In this document: piece after piece, positions 24,862-33,249 of the stretch
Layout: every line of letters starts with the position of its first letter
Position numbering within the stretch: position 1 is the stretch's first letter
Assembly: GCF_000400995.2 (NCBI RefSeq)
Contig: NZ_DF238953.1
Span: forward strand, 1 to 43,967
Origin: Acidovorax sp. MR-S7
GTDB lineage: Bacteria > Pseudomonadota > Gammaproteobacteria > Burkholderiales > Burkholderiaceae_C
Length of the DNA stretch: 43,967 nucleotides
Direction: 5' to 3'
Translations under genes and position numbers: made by a program
The notes under the pieces: model-generated
Seen by the model: the letters and a program-made list of their open reading frames with translations, nothing else
The model's database searches: none
Told to the model about the DNA's origin: nothing

Positions 24862-25722
24862 TTACTTCTTGCCCTTCACGTGGGCTTCCAGCTCGGCGAA
24901 GCCTGGCCGGTCGCCCGAGAACAGCACCTTGCGGCCGAACTCGATGGCCGTGGCCGGGTTGTAGCCCTGCATGCTCGCCAGCAGGGTGGACTTGATGCAC
25001 TCGTATTCCTTGGCAGCGTCCGTGGCCTTCTGCTCCAGCAGGCCGGCCAGCGGCTCCACCGCGCCATAGGCCAGCAGGATGCCCAGGAACGTGCCCACCA
25101 GCGCCGACGCGATCATGCCGCCCAGCACCGCCGGCGGCTGCCCCACCGAGCCCATGGTGTTCACCACGCCCAGCACGGCCGCCACGATACCGAAGGCCGG
25201 CAGCGCGCCGGCCAGCCGCGTGAGGGCGGCCACGGGGGCGTGGGCCTCCTGGTGGTGGGTCTCGATCTCGTTGTCCATCAGCGCCTCGATCTCGTGGGCG
25301 TTGAGGTTGCCCGAGACCATCATGCGCAGGTAGTCCGTGGTGAACTCGATCACGTGCGGGTCGCTGCCCACCGCGGGGAATTTCTTGAAGATCTCCGATT
25401 CCTGGGGCGCGTCCACGTCCTTCTCGATGGCCATCAGCCCTTCCTTGCGCGCCTTCTGCAGAATCTCGTAGAGCATGGCCATCAGCTCCATGTAGCGCGC
25501 CTTGGTGTACTTGTTGCCCTTGAGCACCTGCGGCAGCGCCGCCATCGTGGCCTTGAGCACCTTGGGCTGGTTGGTGACGATGAACGAGCCCAGCGCCGCG
25601 CCGCCGATGGTGATCATCTCGAACGGCAGCGCCTCCAGCAGCACATGGATGTTGCCGCCGTGCGCCACGAACACGCCGAAGACGCAGCCGAAGGTGATGA
25701 GGTAGCCGAGGATGACGAACAT
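24862..25722 (-). CDS. motA: Flagellar stator protein MotA
   Basis: 286 residues. Four transmembrane segments, with the cytoplasmic loop that touches FliG (YEILQKARKEGLMAIEKDVD carries the conserved charged residues). The conserved Pro segment reads ALPAFGIVAAVLGVVNTMG, followed by GTFLGILLAYGAVEPLAGLL. It powers rotation as a MotA5B2 proton channel. No strong ribosome-binding site or sigma-28 promoter was seen in the 134 bases upstream, which separate it from the glycan island. Confidence 0.96.
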   Translation of the reverse strand: MFVILGYLITFGCVFGVFVAHGGNIHVLLEALPFEMITIGGAALGSFIVTNQPKVLKATMAALPQVLKGNKYTKARYMELMAMLYEILQKARKEGLMAIEKDVDAPQESEIFKKFPAVGSDPHVIEFTTDYLRMMVSGNLNAHEIEALMDNEIETHHQEAHAPVAALTRLAGALPAFGIVAAVLGVVNTMGSVGQPPAVLGGMIASALVGTFLGILLAYGAVEPLAGLLEQKATDAAKEYECIKSTLLASMQGYNPATAIEFGRKVLFSGDRPGFAELEAHVKGKK

Positions 25723-25797
25723 GGTGCGCGGATTGTGTCAGAGTCTTTCAAACGCCTAAGGAACGATCAGCGCCGGCAAAGCGCGCCTTTTCAGGGG

Positions 25798-25861
25798 TGA
25801 TTTACTATCATAAGGATAGCTTCTTGCGCTTGATGGATAAGCGCCAGGGCCTGTTTTCATG
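25798..25861. repeat. Dispersed intergenic repeat, copy 6
   Basis: The repeat reads tttactatcataaggatagc, ttcttgcgcttgatggataa, gcgccagggcctgttttcat. It lies between the end of the large glycosyltransferase and motA, and includes that gene's stop codon (25857-25859). Confidence 0.75.
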
Positions 25862-28800
25862 AGGGAGTCCAGGCGTCCACCCATTCCGAGAGCGCCCGCC
25901 CTTCCAGCATCCAGTCCGCCAGCACGGCATCGCGCAGGCGGTCGCCCAGGCGGGCGCTGGCGTCCAGGTCGCTGGTGTGGGCGCGGATGGCCTCCATCCA
26001 GTCGTCGAAGCGGTTGGACACCCGCGTGACCGGCAGCGTGCCCCGGTAGGGCGCCAGGTCGCTGCACACCACGGGAACGCCGCAGGCGCCGTATTCCAGC
26101 AGGCGCTGGTTGCCCTTGCATTCATTGAACACGCCCGGCGCCAAAGGCGCCACGGCCAGGTCGAGGTTCAGGCCGGAGAGCTTGCGCGGGTACTGGTCGA
26201 TGGAGACGGCGTCGTGCAGCTCGTGCACGAAGGGCCGCAGCGGCGCGGGGCAGGCGCCCAGGAACACCCATTCCACCTCGCCGGCCAGCGTCTGCACCAC
26301 CTCGGCGATCTGCGCCAGATCCTCTGCGTGGACGGCCTTGCCTGCCCAGCCGATGCGTGGGCGCCGGCCTGCGCGGCGCTGTCCGCCCAGCCCGCGCCAC
26401 CAGACGGGCGGCAGGCGGGTGGGCAGCACCCGGGTGTCGGGATGCAGGCCTGTGAAGGCTTCGGCCAGCGCCGCGGTGGGCACCACCAGCCGGTCGGCCA
26501 GCGCCACGGAGCGCCGCAGCGCGCCCAGCACGTCCTGGGGCAGGTCGGGGCGGTGGGCGTGCGCCGCCGGCAAGCCGGGCAGGTAGTCGTCCAGCTCCGC
26601 CACCTTGAACGCCTGCGTGAACTGCGCCTGGCGGCGCAGCATGGCGATCTGCGGCTCGCGCACCTGGCTTTGCAGGATCCAGGCGTCGGGCCGCAGGCGC
26701 TCCATCTCCGCGGGCAGCCAGTGGCGCTGGCTCAGGCGCACGTCCGCCAGCCCCGCCGCGGACAGCGCCACCGCGGGGTGGATGACGCGGTAGTGGCCGC
26801 TGCCCTGCCCGTCGGCCGCCAGGGCCAGCACCGTCGGCAGCGGCCGCCAGGGCAGCGGGTTCCAATTCAGGTCCTGCGCCGTCTCCAGCTCGAAGCCCTG
26901 GCCCAGCAGGGACAGGTTCTGGTTGTAGGCCGGGTCGCGCGCGATCTCGGGCAGCCATTTGCGGTACATGGCGTCCTGCGCGGACACGATGGCGGCGCTG
27001 TGCTGCGGGGCCGTGCCCGCCTCGTTCAGCAGCACCGCGTGCGGCGTCCAGACGACCAGGTGCCCTGTCTTTCCTATCTTCAGGCACAGGTCCACGTCGC
27101 CGTAGCCCCCCGCAAGGTCCTGCGTGTCCAGCCCGCCCACCTGCTCGTAGAGGGAGCGGCGCACCATGAGGCAGGCTCCGGTCACGGCGCTATAGTTCTG
27201 GTCGATCTGCAGCCGCTGCATGTAGCCCGGATCGTTCACATCGGCGCCCATGAAAGGATGCTCTGCCGGGCCGCGCAGCCCCAGCACCACGCCCGCGTGC
27301 TGGACGGTGCCGTCCGCGCGCAGCAGCTTGGCGCCCACGACGCCCACCTCGGGGCGCAGCGCATGGTTGAGCAGCGCGTCGATCCAGCCCTCCTGCAGGA
27401 CGGTGACGCCATCGCCGAGCAGCACCAGGTAGTCGCCGCGCGCCTCGCTGGGCGTCCGCACGATTTCGTAGTTCGGGTAGCCGGTCTTCTCGCGGATGGA
27501 GCGCACGCAGCGCTCCGCCAGGGCCGGCTGGTCCTGGGCCACGACGATGGACACCAGGGGCTCCGCCGCGTGCCCGTACAGCAGGCGGTAGCGGCCGGGC
27601 AGGCGGGTGTCCACGACCGCCTGCTCGTAGCCGCGGGTGCGCAGGTGCCTTTCGATGGCGGCCACTTCGTGCGCGTTGTTGGCAAGCGGCGGGGGGGCGG
27701 CGATGAACAGGGGCTCGTGCACATGGCCCAGCCCGGCCAGGCCTCCCGTCTCGATCAGGCGCAGCAGCAGCTCGAACTCGCGCGCGCCGGCAAAGGCGGC
27801 GTCGAAACCGCCGGCCTCCAGGAACGCGTCGCGCCGGAAGAACCAGTGCCGCGCCATGCCGGCGGGCCAGGACAGGAGCATGTCCAGGTTGAAGTCCGGC
27901 CGCAGCAGGGTACTGATCTCGCCTGTGGGCTCGTGGACGATTTCGTCCGCGCAGGCTGCGCGGCAGCCGGGCGCATCCATCAGCTCCAGGGCCAGGTGCG
28001 TGATGCCCGCCGGCGTGAGCTTCGTGCCGGCCTGCACGAAGCACAGCCACTGGGCCGCACTTTGCGCGGCCAGTGCGTTGAGCACATCCACGTCCGTGCT
28101 GGGAGCGATGTGGATCCCCACGTGGGGATAGCCTTGGGCCTTCAGGCTGTGCAAGGTGGCGCGCGCGGCCGAGGGGTCCGTGCCCGGCAGGACGATGAAG
28201 TCGATGCGCGGTGCGGAGGGCGCGTGTTCCTCGAGGCGCTGGGCGATCAGCCGGGACTGGGCTTCGCCGGGCTGGCGCTGGTCCAGCCAGTGCTGGATGG
28301 GCGCATTCTTTTGCGCGATGCTTTGCTCCGGGCGCGAGGCAGCCACGGGCGTGTAGGGCATGGCCTGGGTGTCGCGGATGAAAACCTCCAGCTGGTCCCA
28401 GAAGCGGCTTTCCGCGGCCGCGTACTTTTCCTGGGCGATGGGAATTCCGGCGATGGCGTCCTGGAGGGCCTGTGGTGTGTCGTCGAATGCCAGCCCATGC
28501 GTTCCCAGCTCCTCGATGCCCAGCGGCGTGCCATTGAACAGAGGCGAGGGCAGGACGATGGCCGGGCAGCCGCACAGGATGGCTTCCGTCCCGATGGAGG
28601 TGGACTCGAAGCAATAGACCCGCTCGCTGCGGCGGAACAGCTCGGCCATCTCCTGCGGCGAGGCGGGCCAGGTGCTGGTGATGAGGGTGCACCGCGCGGC
28701 CAGCTCCTGGTGCTCCTCCAGCGCGGCGGCGTGCCGCCCCGGGTACATCAGCCAGCCCTGGCGCTGCCCTTCGTGCGGGTTGCCCTGGTTGTGAAAGATC

Positions 28801-29228
28801 GAGCTGTCGATGGGCGGCATGAACAGCACGTGTTCCGGGTTCTCCCCGGCGGGCAGCAGATGCCGTGTGTAGGCGAACACCAGGTCGGAGGCGGGGAACT
28901 CCGCATCGCCCCCGATCAGCCCCGGCCGGTTCAGCAGGTAACGCACCACCGAACCGCCATTGCGCGGGTTGCCGGGGATCACCTCCGGGTACACCGTGAT
29001 CGGCTGGCGCCCCGCCTGCGCATGCTGCTGCGCGATCTGGGGCGTGAGAATGGGCGTGTGCCACAGCGGATTGGTCGCGGCCGTGGGGTACAGCCAGGCG
29101 TCGTGGCCGCTGCGGTTGAGCAGGTGGCACAGCAGGTGCATGACGCGGATGCCCGCCGACGTGCGGCGGTACGCCGGGGCCTCGATGTAGTAAGGCCGCT
29201 GGGGTGGGGCGTGGAGCGGGCGGCTCAT
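25857..29228 (-). CDS. Large multi-module glycosyltransferase (paralogue A)
   Basis: 1123 residues from the ATG at 29228, which overlaps the HAD stop as ATGA; the frame opens 7 codons earlier but that start is less likely. Four blocks are visible: an N-terminal GT-B-like part (about 10-290; YYIEAPAYRRTSAGIRVMHL, RVYCFESTSIGTEAILCGCP); a weak GT2-like part (about 340-510; RHWFFRRDAFLEAGGFDAAF); a GT2 domain (about 555-740; YLVLLGDGVTVLQEGWIDAL, GACLMVRRSLYEQVGGLD); and a GT4-like C-terminal part (about 800-1115; RIGWAGKAVHAEDLAQIAEV, LLEYGACGVPVVCSDLAPYR). It should transfer several sugars in sequence from activated donors. Its paralogue is at 39445-43074. Flagellin as acceptor is inferred from the neighbourhood. 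Confidence 0.85.
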   Translation of the reverse strand: MSRPLHAPPQRPYYIEAPAYRRTSAGIRVMHLLCHLLNRSGHDAWLYPTAATNPLWHTPILTPQIAQQHAQAGRQPITVYPEVIPGNPRNGGSVVRYLLNRPGLIGGDAEFPASDLVFAYTRHLLPAGENPEHVLFMPPIDSSIFHNQGNPHEGQRQGWLMYPGRHAAALEEHQELAARCTLITSTWPASPQEMAELFRRSERVYCFESTSIGTEAILCGCPAIVLPSPLFNGTPLGIEELGTHGLAFDDTPQALQDAIAGIPIAQEKYAAAESRFWDQLEVFIRDTQAMPYTPVAASRPEQSIAQKNAPIQHWLDQRQPGEAQSRLIAQRLEEHAPSAPRIDFIVLPGTDPSAARATLHSLKAQGYPHVGIHIAPSTDVDVLNALAAQSAAQWLCFVQAGTKLTPAGITHLALELMDAPGCRAACADEIVHEPTGEISTLLRPDFNLDMLLSWPAGMARHWFFRRDAFLEAGGFDAAFAGAREFELLLRLIETGGLAGLGHVHEPLFIAAPPPLANNAHEVAAIERHLRTRGYEQAVVDTRLPGRYRLLYGHAAEPLVSIVVAQDQPALAERCVRSIREKTGYPNYEIVRTPSEARGDYLVLLGDGVTVLQEGWIDALLNHALRPEVGVVGAKLLRADGTVQHAGVVLGLRGPAEHPFMGADVNDPGYMQRLQIDQNYSAVTGACLMVRRSLYEQVGGLDTQDLAGGYGDVDLCLKIGKTGHLVVWTPHAVLLNEAGTAPQHSAAIVSAQDAMYRKWLPEIARDPAYNQNLSLLGQGFELETAQDLNWNPLPWRPLPTVLALAADGQGSGHYRVIHPAVALSAAGLADVRLSQRHWLPAEMERLRPDAWILQSQVREPQIAMLRRQAQFTQAFKVAELDDYLPGLPAAHAHRPDLPQDVLGALRRSVALADRLVVPTAALAEAFTGLHPDTRVLPTRLPPVWWRGLGGQRRAGRRPRIGWAGKAVHAEDLAQIAEVVQTLAGEVEWVFLGACPAPLRPFVHELHDAVSIDQYPRKLSGLNLDLAVAPLAPGVFNECKGNQRLLEYGACGVPVVCSDLAPYRGTLPVTRVSNRFDDWMEAIRAHTSDLDASARLGDRLRDAVLADWMLEGRALSEWVDAWTPS

Positions 29229-29872
29229 TGCATCGCCTCCAGGCGACATTGCGCCAGATGCTGGGGGGAGCGCAGCACGCGGTCTGCAGGCACCTCCACG
29301 CTATCCCCGCCATAGCCCCAGGGCGCCCACAGGAACGGCATGCCGCTGGCCTGGGCGGCCTCGGCGTCTTCCGCGCGGTCGCCCACGTAGATGGGGGCGG
29401 GGTCGGCCAATGATGCGCGCAGGCGCTGCAGCATGGCCGTCTTGTGCGCCAGGGCCGGGGTGTAGAAGTCCAGCGCGTAGACGCCGGTGAAGAACCCGCC
29501 CCAGCCCAGGTGCTCGACGATGCGGCGCGTGGGCGCGATGCGCTTGTTGGTGGCGATGTGCAGGCGCAGCGGCATGCGGCCCAGCGCGGCCAGCATCTCG
29601 GGCACGCCGGGGTAGACGCGCGATGCGCGGTAGCCGGCGTCGTCGTAGTGGCGCTTGAACCCTTCGACGAGCTCTGGCAGCGCGTGCGCCTGGGCATCGG
29701 GCAGCAGCGAGCGCAGCGTCTGCGCCAGCGGCGGGCCGATGAGCGCGGGCGTGAGCGGCGCGCCGGGCGCGATGCCCGCCGCGTCGAACGCCGCCTGCAT
29801 GGAGGCCAGGATGGATGGCGCGGAGTCGATGAGGGTTCCGTCCAGGTCGAAGACGATGTCGCGCACGGTCAT
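29225..29872 (-). CDS. HAD-family phosphatase (phosphoglycolate phosphatase-like)
   Basis: 215 residues. The start at MTVRDIVFDLDGTLIDSAPS puts the catalytic DxDGT motif at its usual N-terminal place and overlaps the upstream methyltransferase stop as ATGA. The cap region follows, then IATNKRIAPTRRIVEHLG (motif II/III) and PIYVGDRAEDAEAAQASGMP (motif IV). HAD phosphatases of this Gph-like group remove phosphate from small sugar phosphates. Within this operon it may dephosphorylate a sugar intermediate, for example after the NeuB-type condensation; this is inference. The alternative is a housekeeping phosphatase carried along. Confidence 0.8.
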   Translation of the reverse strand: MTVRDIVFDLDGTLIDSAPSILASMQAAFDAAGIAPGAPLTPALIGPPLAQTLRSLLPDAQAHALPELVEGFKRHYDDAGYRASRVYPGVPEMLAALGRMPLRLHIATNKRIAPTRRIVEHLGWGGFFTGVYALDFYTPALAHKTAMLQRLRASLADPAPIYVGDRAEDAEAAQASGMPFLWAPWGYGGDSVEVPADRVLRSPQHLAQCRLEAMQ

Positions 29873-30738
29873 GGTTGGTTTTCTTTGGTGAGCAGCATGC
29901 CCATGACCTCGCCCTGGCGGGCGCCGTTGTCGATGGGCAGGAACAGGGTGTCCGCCACGCGCAGCCCGGCGCGTGCCGCGAGCCGGTGCAGGGCGGCGGG
30001 AGTGAAGAAGTTGACGTGCTCGTGCCAGTGGCGCTTGTGTGGCGCCAGGTCGGTGCCGGGCGGGTGCTGGCGCACCAGCGCCTCGTGCGGCACCTCCAGG
30101 TACAGCAGCGTGTGCGGGGCCATCAGGGGCAGCAGCTCCTGCAGCACGGCCAGGGGATCGGCCACGTGCTCCAGCACCTGCATGCACACCAGCAGGTCGT
30201 GATCTGGCGCGGCGTGAAGGGCGGCGCGTTCGGCGCCTTCGGCCAGCGCGGCGCCGGAGATGTCGTGCACCCGCACCCGCGCGCGGCCCAGGAAAGGCGT
30301 GTTGCTGCCGTCGCCGCCGCCCCAGTCCAGCACCCGCGGCCGTGCGGGCAGGCGGGGCGCGAGCCAGGCCTCCACCTCGGCGATGTAGGTGTGGCGGCGC
30401 GTGTAGTCCCGCGCCACCGTGGCCGCGTAGCCGGGCTCGAAACGGTCGCGTTGCTGCGTATACGCCGGGCCGCGATAGCCTTCGTAGAGCGCCGCCATCT
30501 GCGCGGGCGTGAAGCGCAAGTCCAGGAACGGCGCGCCGCAGTCGCCGCATTGCAGCGAATGGCACAGGGTGTAGGCCATGCCGGGCCGCAGGTCGCGCAG
30601 GCCCCAGTCCGCCGTGATCTCCAGCGGCGCCTGGCCCAGCGCGCGGCTGGCGACGAAGGGCATGAGCACGGCGGGCGACGACGCCAGATCGCGCCCGCCG
30701 CAGCAGATGCAGGCGTCGGCCAGTTGCAACACCTTCAT
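29869..30738 (-). CDS. Class I SAM-dependent methyltransferase with N-terminal zinc-ribbon-like Cys pairs
   Basis: 289 residues from the ATG at 30738, which overlaps the epimerase stop as ATGA. The N-terminus has paired cysteines (ADACICCGGRDL and later CHSLQCGDCGAPFLDLRFTP), as in sugar C-methyltransferases and related proteins with a zinc-binding start. The SAM-binding fold shows RPRVLDWGGGDGSNTPFLG, VRVHDISG and DLLVCMQVLEHVADPLAVLQ. It may methylate a nucleotide-linked or glycan-bound sugar. TylC3/NovU-type sugar C-methyltransferases are a possible comparison, but the C-terminal half is shorter here. Confidence 0.75.
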   Translation of the reverse strand: MKVLQLADACICCGGRDLASSPAVLMPFVASRALGQAPLEITADWGLRDLRPGMAYTLCHSLQCGDCGAPFLDLRFTPAQMAALYEGYRGPAYTQQRDRFEPGYAATVARDYTRRHTYIAEVEAWLAPRLPARPRVLDWGGGDGSNTPFLGRARVRVHDISGAALAEGAERAALHAAPDHDLLVCMQVLEHVADPLAVLQELLPLMAPHTLLYLEVPHEALVRQHPPGTDLAPHKRHWHEHVNFFTPAALHRLAARAGLRVADTLFLPIDNGARQGEVMGMLLTKENQP

Positions 30739-31688
30739 CGCGCGGCCTCCGCATGGCGCGCCGTCTCCAGCACCGCGTCCTGCAGCGTGTGGCGCAGGTC
30801 CAGGCCCAGCTCGGCGCGCGCCTTGGCGATGCAGGGCACGTAGCGGCTGCGCGGGCCGCCCGTATCCTGCGCGGCGATGTGGACGGGCTTGCCCGGCGCG
30901 AGCAGGTCGCGCACCTGGTGCGCCAGCCCGGCGATGGTCAGGGCCGCGTCCGATCCGACGTTGTAGGCCTGGCCCGCGCGCCCGCGCTGCAGCAGCGCCT
31001 CCAGCCAGCGGGCCAGGTCGCGCTGGTCCATGTAGGAGCGAACGGGCGTGCCGTCGCCGTTCACCGTGATCCTGGGCCGGGCGAGCGCTTCGCGGATGAA
31101 GTTGCCGATGGCGAAATGGACATCCAGTGGCAGGTCGCGCCCCACGAAAGCGAAGCAGCGCGCCGCCACGGTCTGCAGGCCGTGCTGCTGCGCGTACAGC
31201 GCGCACAGGTGCTCGGCGCAGCGCTTGGCGACGCCGTAGGCGCTCTGCGCGTCCAGCGGGTCGGGCATGCCGTGGTAATCCTCGGGCATATGGGACATGT
31301 CCTGCGGCTGCGCGCCATAGACGCCGCCGGAGCTGGCGAGCAGGAAGCGCGGGATGCCGTGGGCGACCGCGTAGTCCAGCAGGTGGCGGGTGCCATCGAC
31401 GATCTGCGTGTAGCGCTGCAAGGGCGTCAGCCGGGGCCCCAGCGTGGAATCGGCCGCCGCGTGCAGCAGGTGCGTGAACGATGCGGTGGCGGGCAGGCTG
31501 GCGGGGTCGAGGATGTCGCCCGCGTGAAAGCGCAGCCAGGGCAGCGCGGCGAATTCAGGGTGCCGCGCCAGGAAGCCCTCGGGGTCGCGGCTGAGCACGG
31601 TGACGCGCGGCGCAGCGCTGGCGGCTTGCCAGTGCCGCAGGAGCGCCTTGCCGAAGAATCCGGTACCTCCAGTCAGCAGCAGCTTCAT
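30735..31688 (-). CDS. Extended SDR, NAD-dependent sugar epimerase/reductase
   Basis: 317 residues. MKLLLTGGTGFFGKALLRHW gives the GxxGxxG cofactor motif; FLLASSGGVYGA supplies the catalytic Ser and SAYGVAKRCAEHLC the YxxxK pair. The C-terminal half carries ITVNGDGTPVRSYMDQRDLA, common in nucleotide-sugar epimerases and dehydratases. The start (ATG 31688) overlaps the upstream methyltransferase stop by 4 bases. In a CDP-dideoxyhexose pathway it could reduce a ketone or epimerise a carbon. Whether it does the job of YerF or DdhD/AbeE-type enzymes cannot be decided from sequence alone. Confidence 0.8.
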   Translation of the reverse strand: MKLLLTGGTGFFGKALLRHWQAASAAPRVTVLSRDPEGFLARHPEFAALPWLRFHAGDILDPASLPATASFTHLLHAAADSTLGPRLTPLQRYTQIVDGTRHLLDYAVAHGIPRFLLASSGGVYGAQPQDMSHMPEDYHGMPDPLDAQSAYGVAKRCAEHLCALYAQQHGLQTVAARCFAFVGRDLPLDVHFAIGNFIREALARPRITVNGDGTPVRSYMDQRDLARWLEALLQRGRAGQAYNVGSDAALTIAGLAHQVRDLLAPGKPVHIAAQDTGGPRSRYVPCIAKARAELGLDLRHTLQDAVLETARHAEAAR

Positions 31689-32488
31689 TGATCCTTGATG
31701 CAATAGGCAGTTGGCGTCAGGCACCAGTTGAACTTGCGAAGCTTGACGTCCAGCTTGCGTTCGGCGCGGAACTGGTCGAAGGCGGTAGCTTCTCCGCCCC
31801 ATGGGGGCAGGCCGTATTCATCGAAGACGATGACGCCACCCGGCACCACCAGATCCCAGAGCATATTGAGCGTGTAATAGGTCGGCTCGTACAGGTCCAG
31901 GTCGAAATGGAGCAGGTTGATCCTCAAGCCTGGCGTCTGATCCAGGAATGGCTTCAATGTGTCCTGGACGCGGCCCTTGATCAGCCGCGAGCGCTCCCGC
32001 GCCAGGATGTTGTCCTGATTGGCGAGCGCGCACAGCTCGAATATTTCACCTTCCACGTTCTCGGCCGACCATCCGCCGACCTTCTTGTCGCTGGCGAGAT
32101 CGGACTGCGAAACGCCGTCTTCCTGCGTGAAGTCGGACAGGCCTTCAAAGGAGTCGAAGCCATAGACTTTCTTGGAGGTATCCGTGGGGCAAAAAATTTC
32201 CAGGAACTTGTGGAAAGAGAAGAAGGAAACACCTCTTGAAACCCCAAGCTCCACGATGCTGCCAGGGAGTTCCTGCGTCATCTTGAACAACTCGTAGTGA
32301 GCCAGATAACGGGTCATCAGGATGCGTTTCGTGTAGGCGGGCCAGTGCGTCAGTTTGTGCAGGTCCGAGTGCGGATAGCGCTGCTGGATAGCGTCGAAAT
32401 TGTCCCAGTAGGTTTTGTCCTTCTCGGAATGAACGCCGAACATCTGTTCCAGCGGAGCGTCGAATTTGGTTGAGTTCCAAATACTCAT
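31685..32488 (-). CDS. TylF/MycF-type SAM-dependent O-methyltransferase
   Basis: 267 residues. TylF-family proteins O-methylate deoxysugars. Visible landmarks are GSIVELGVSRGVSFFSFHKF (SAM motif), VYGFDSFEGLSDFTQEDGVS, LIKGRVQDTLKPFLDQTPGL and INLLHFDLDLYEPTYYTLNM with GGVIVFDEYGLPPWGGEATA, which contains metal-binding acidic residues typical of the family. The DNA is clearly less GC-rich than its neighbours (about 50 percent in sampled lines), suggesting later acquisition with the dioxygenase gene just upstream, which it overlaps as ATGA. Likely methylates the glycan made by this island. Confidence 0.85.
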   Translation of the reverse strand: MSIWNSTKFDAPLEQMFGVHSEKDKTYWDNFDAIQQRYPHSDLHKLTHWPAYTKRILMTRYLAHYELFKMTQELPGSIVELGVSRGVSFFSFHKFLEIFCPTDTSKKVYGFDSFEGLSDFTQEDGVSQSDLASDKKVGGWSAENVEGEIFELCALANQDNILARERSRLIKGRVQDTLKPFLDQTPGLRINLLHFDLDLYEPTYYTLNMLWDLVVPGGVIVFDEYGLPPWGGEATAFDQFRAERKLDVKLRKFNWCLTPTAYCIKDQ

Positions 32489-33249
32489 GGGTTTTCCTTG
32501 TTGATGTAATCGACGACCTGGGAGTTGACCGTGCCGGGCCGGTACTTCGCATTGATGAAGTCCGTATCTGCATAGTCCGCGAACCGCAGTTGAACTGTGA
32601 ATCTGGATCGGTCTTCGGATTGGATCGGAATGGACTTGTGCAGGACGTCGAATCTAAAGAACAGGGCATCTCCCTGATCCATCTCATTGATGCTGATGAT
32701 GGGTGAGGGAGGCAGGTCTTCGTCAAGCAGCACTGCATCCGCATAGGACTGGTATTGGCCGCCGGGTTTCGTCTTAAAGATGCGGCCGCCCATATGAGCG
32801 TTGCCTATGAGTTGCAACCCCCCGGTGGACGGAATCAGCGGGGTGACGGGTAACCAGACGACGACGGCACGAGGGGAGCAGACCGAGAACCAGTAGTCCT
32901 GATGCCAACCGAACAGATACTTTTCTTCACCCTGGGAGTCAATCCGGCAGTTGATGTCAACCAGCGCTGGAAACTGGATGCCGCACAAGTTGCGCAGATG
33001 CTGGTGCATGGCCCCTGACGAGGCAAGCCGCTGGATGGATGCAAGGTATTTGAAGCCGTTGTAGATGGCGGATGCCTTGTTCCTGTCGTTCTGTTTGTGG
33101 TGGTTCCACAAGGAATCCAGATCCTGAAAGCATCCTGATGCGTCCAGGGTGTTTCCCATACGCAGCAGCTCGTCGTGTATTGCCTGGATTTCTGACGATG
33201 GGAACGCCTTCCTGGCAAGGGCATAGCCCTCTGTGTCAAAACACTCCAC
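32485..33249 (-). CDS. Phytanoyl-CoA dioxygenase (PhyH)-family Fe(II)/2-oxoglutarate oxygenase
   Basis: 254 residues from the GTG at 33249, preferred because ggagg lies 4 bases upstream; a GTG at 33279 without such a site would add 10 residues. The iron-binding HxD is in FGWHQDYWFSVCSPRAVVVW and the distal His in FFRFDVLHKSIPIQSEDRSR, which also offers the Arg for 2-oxoglutarate. Family members hydroxylate or otherwise oxidise small molecules, including sugars and lipids. In this operon it may hydroxylate the deoxysugar before methylation by the adjacent, translationally coupled TylF enzyme; the substrate is unknown. Composition is AT-richer than the rest of the window. Confidence 0.82.
   Translation of the reverse strand: MECFDTEGYALARKAFPSSEIQAIHDELLRMGNTLDASGCFQDLDSLWNHHKQNDRNKASAIYNGFKYLASIQRLASSGAMHQHLRNLCGIQFPALVDINCRIDSQGEEKYLFGWHQDYWFSVCSPRAVVVWLPVTPLIPSTGGLQLIGNAHMGGRIFKTKPGGQYQSYADAVLLDEDLPPSPIISINEMDQGDALFFRFDVLHKSIPIQSEDRSRFTVQLRFADYADTDFINAKYRPGTVNSQVVDYINKENP

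Noticed and set aside
25723-25797. Sigma-28 promoter upstream of motA
   Set aside because: The best match on the minus strand (ccctgaaa-N11-gccggcg) fails at the -35 element and lacks the A-run of the -10 element.
25977-29315. Plus-strand open frame of 1112 codons opposite the large glycosyltransferase
   Set aside because: Antisense shadow with biased composition and no domain pattern.
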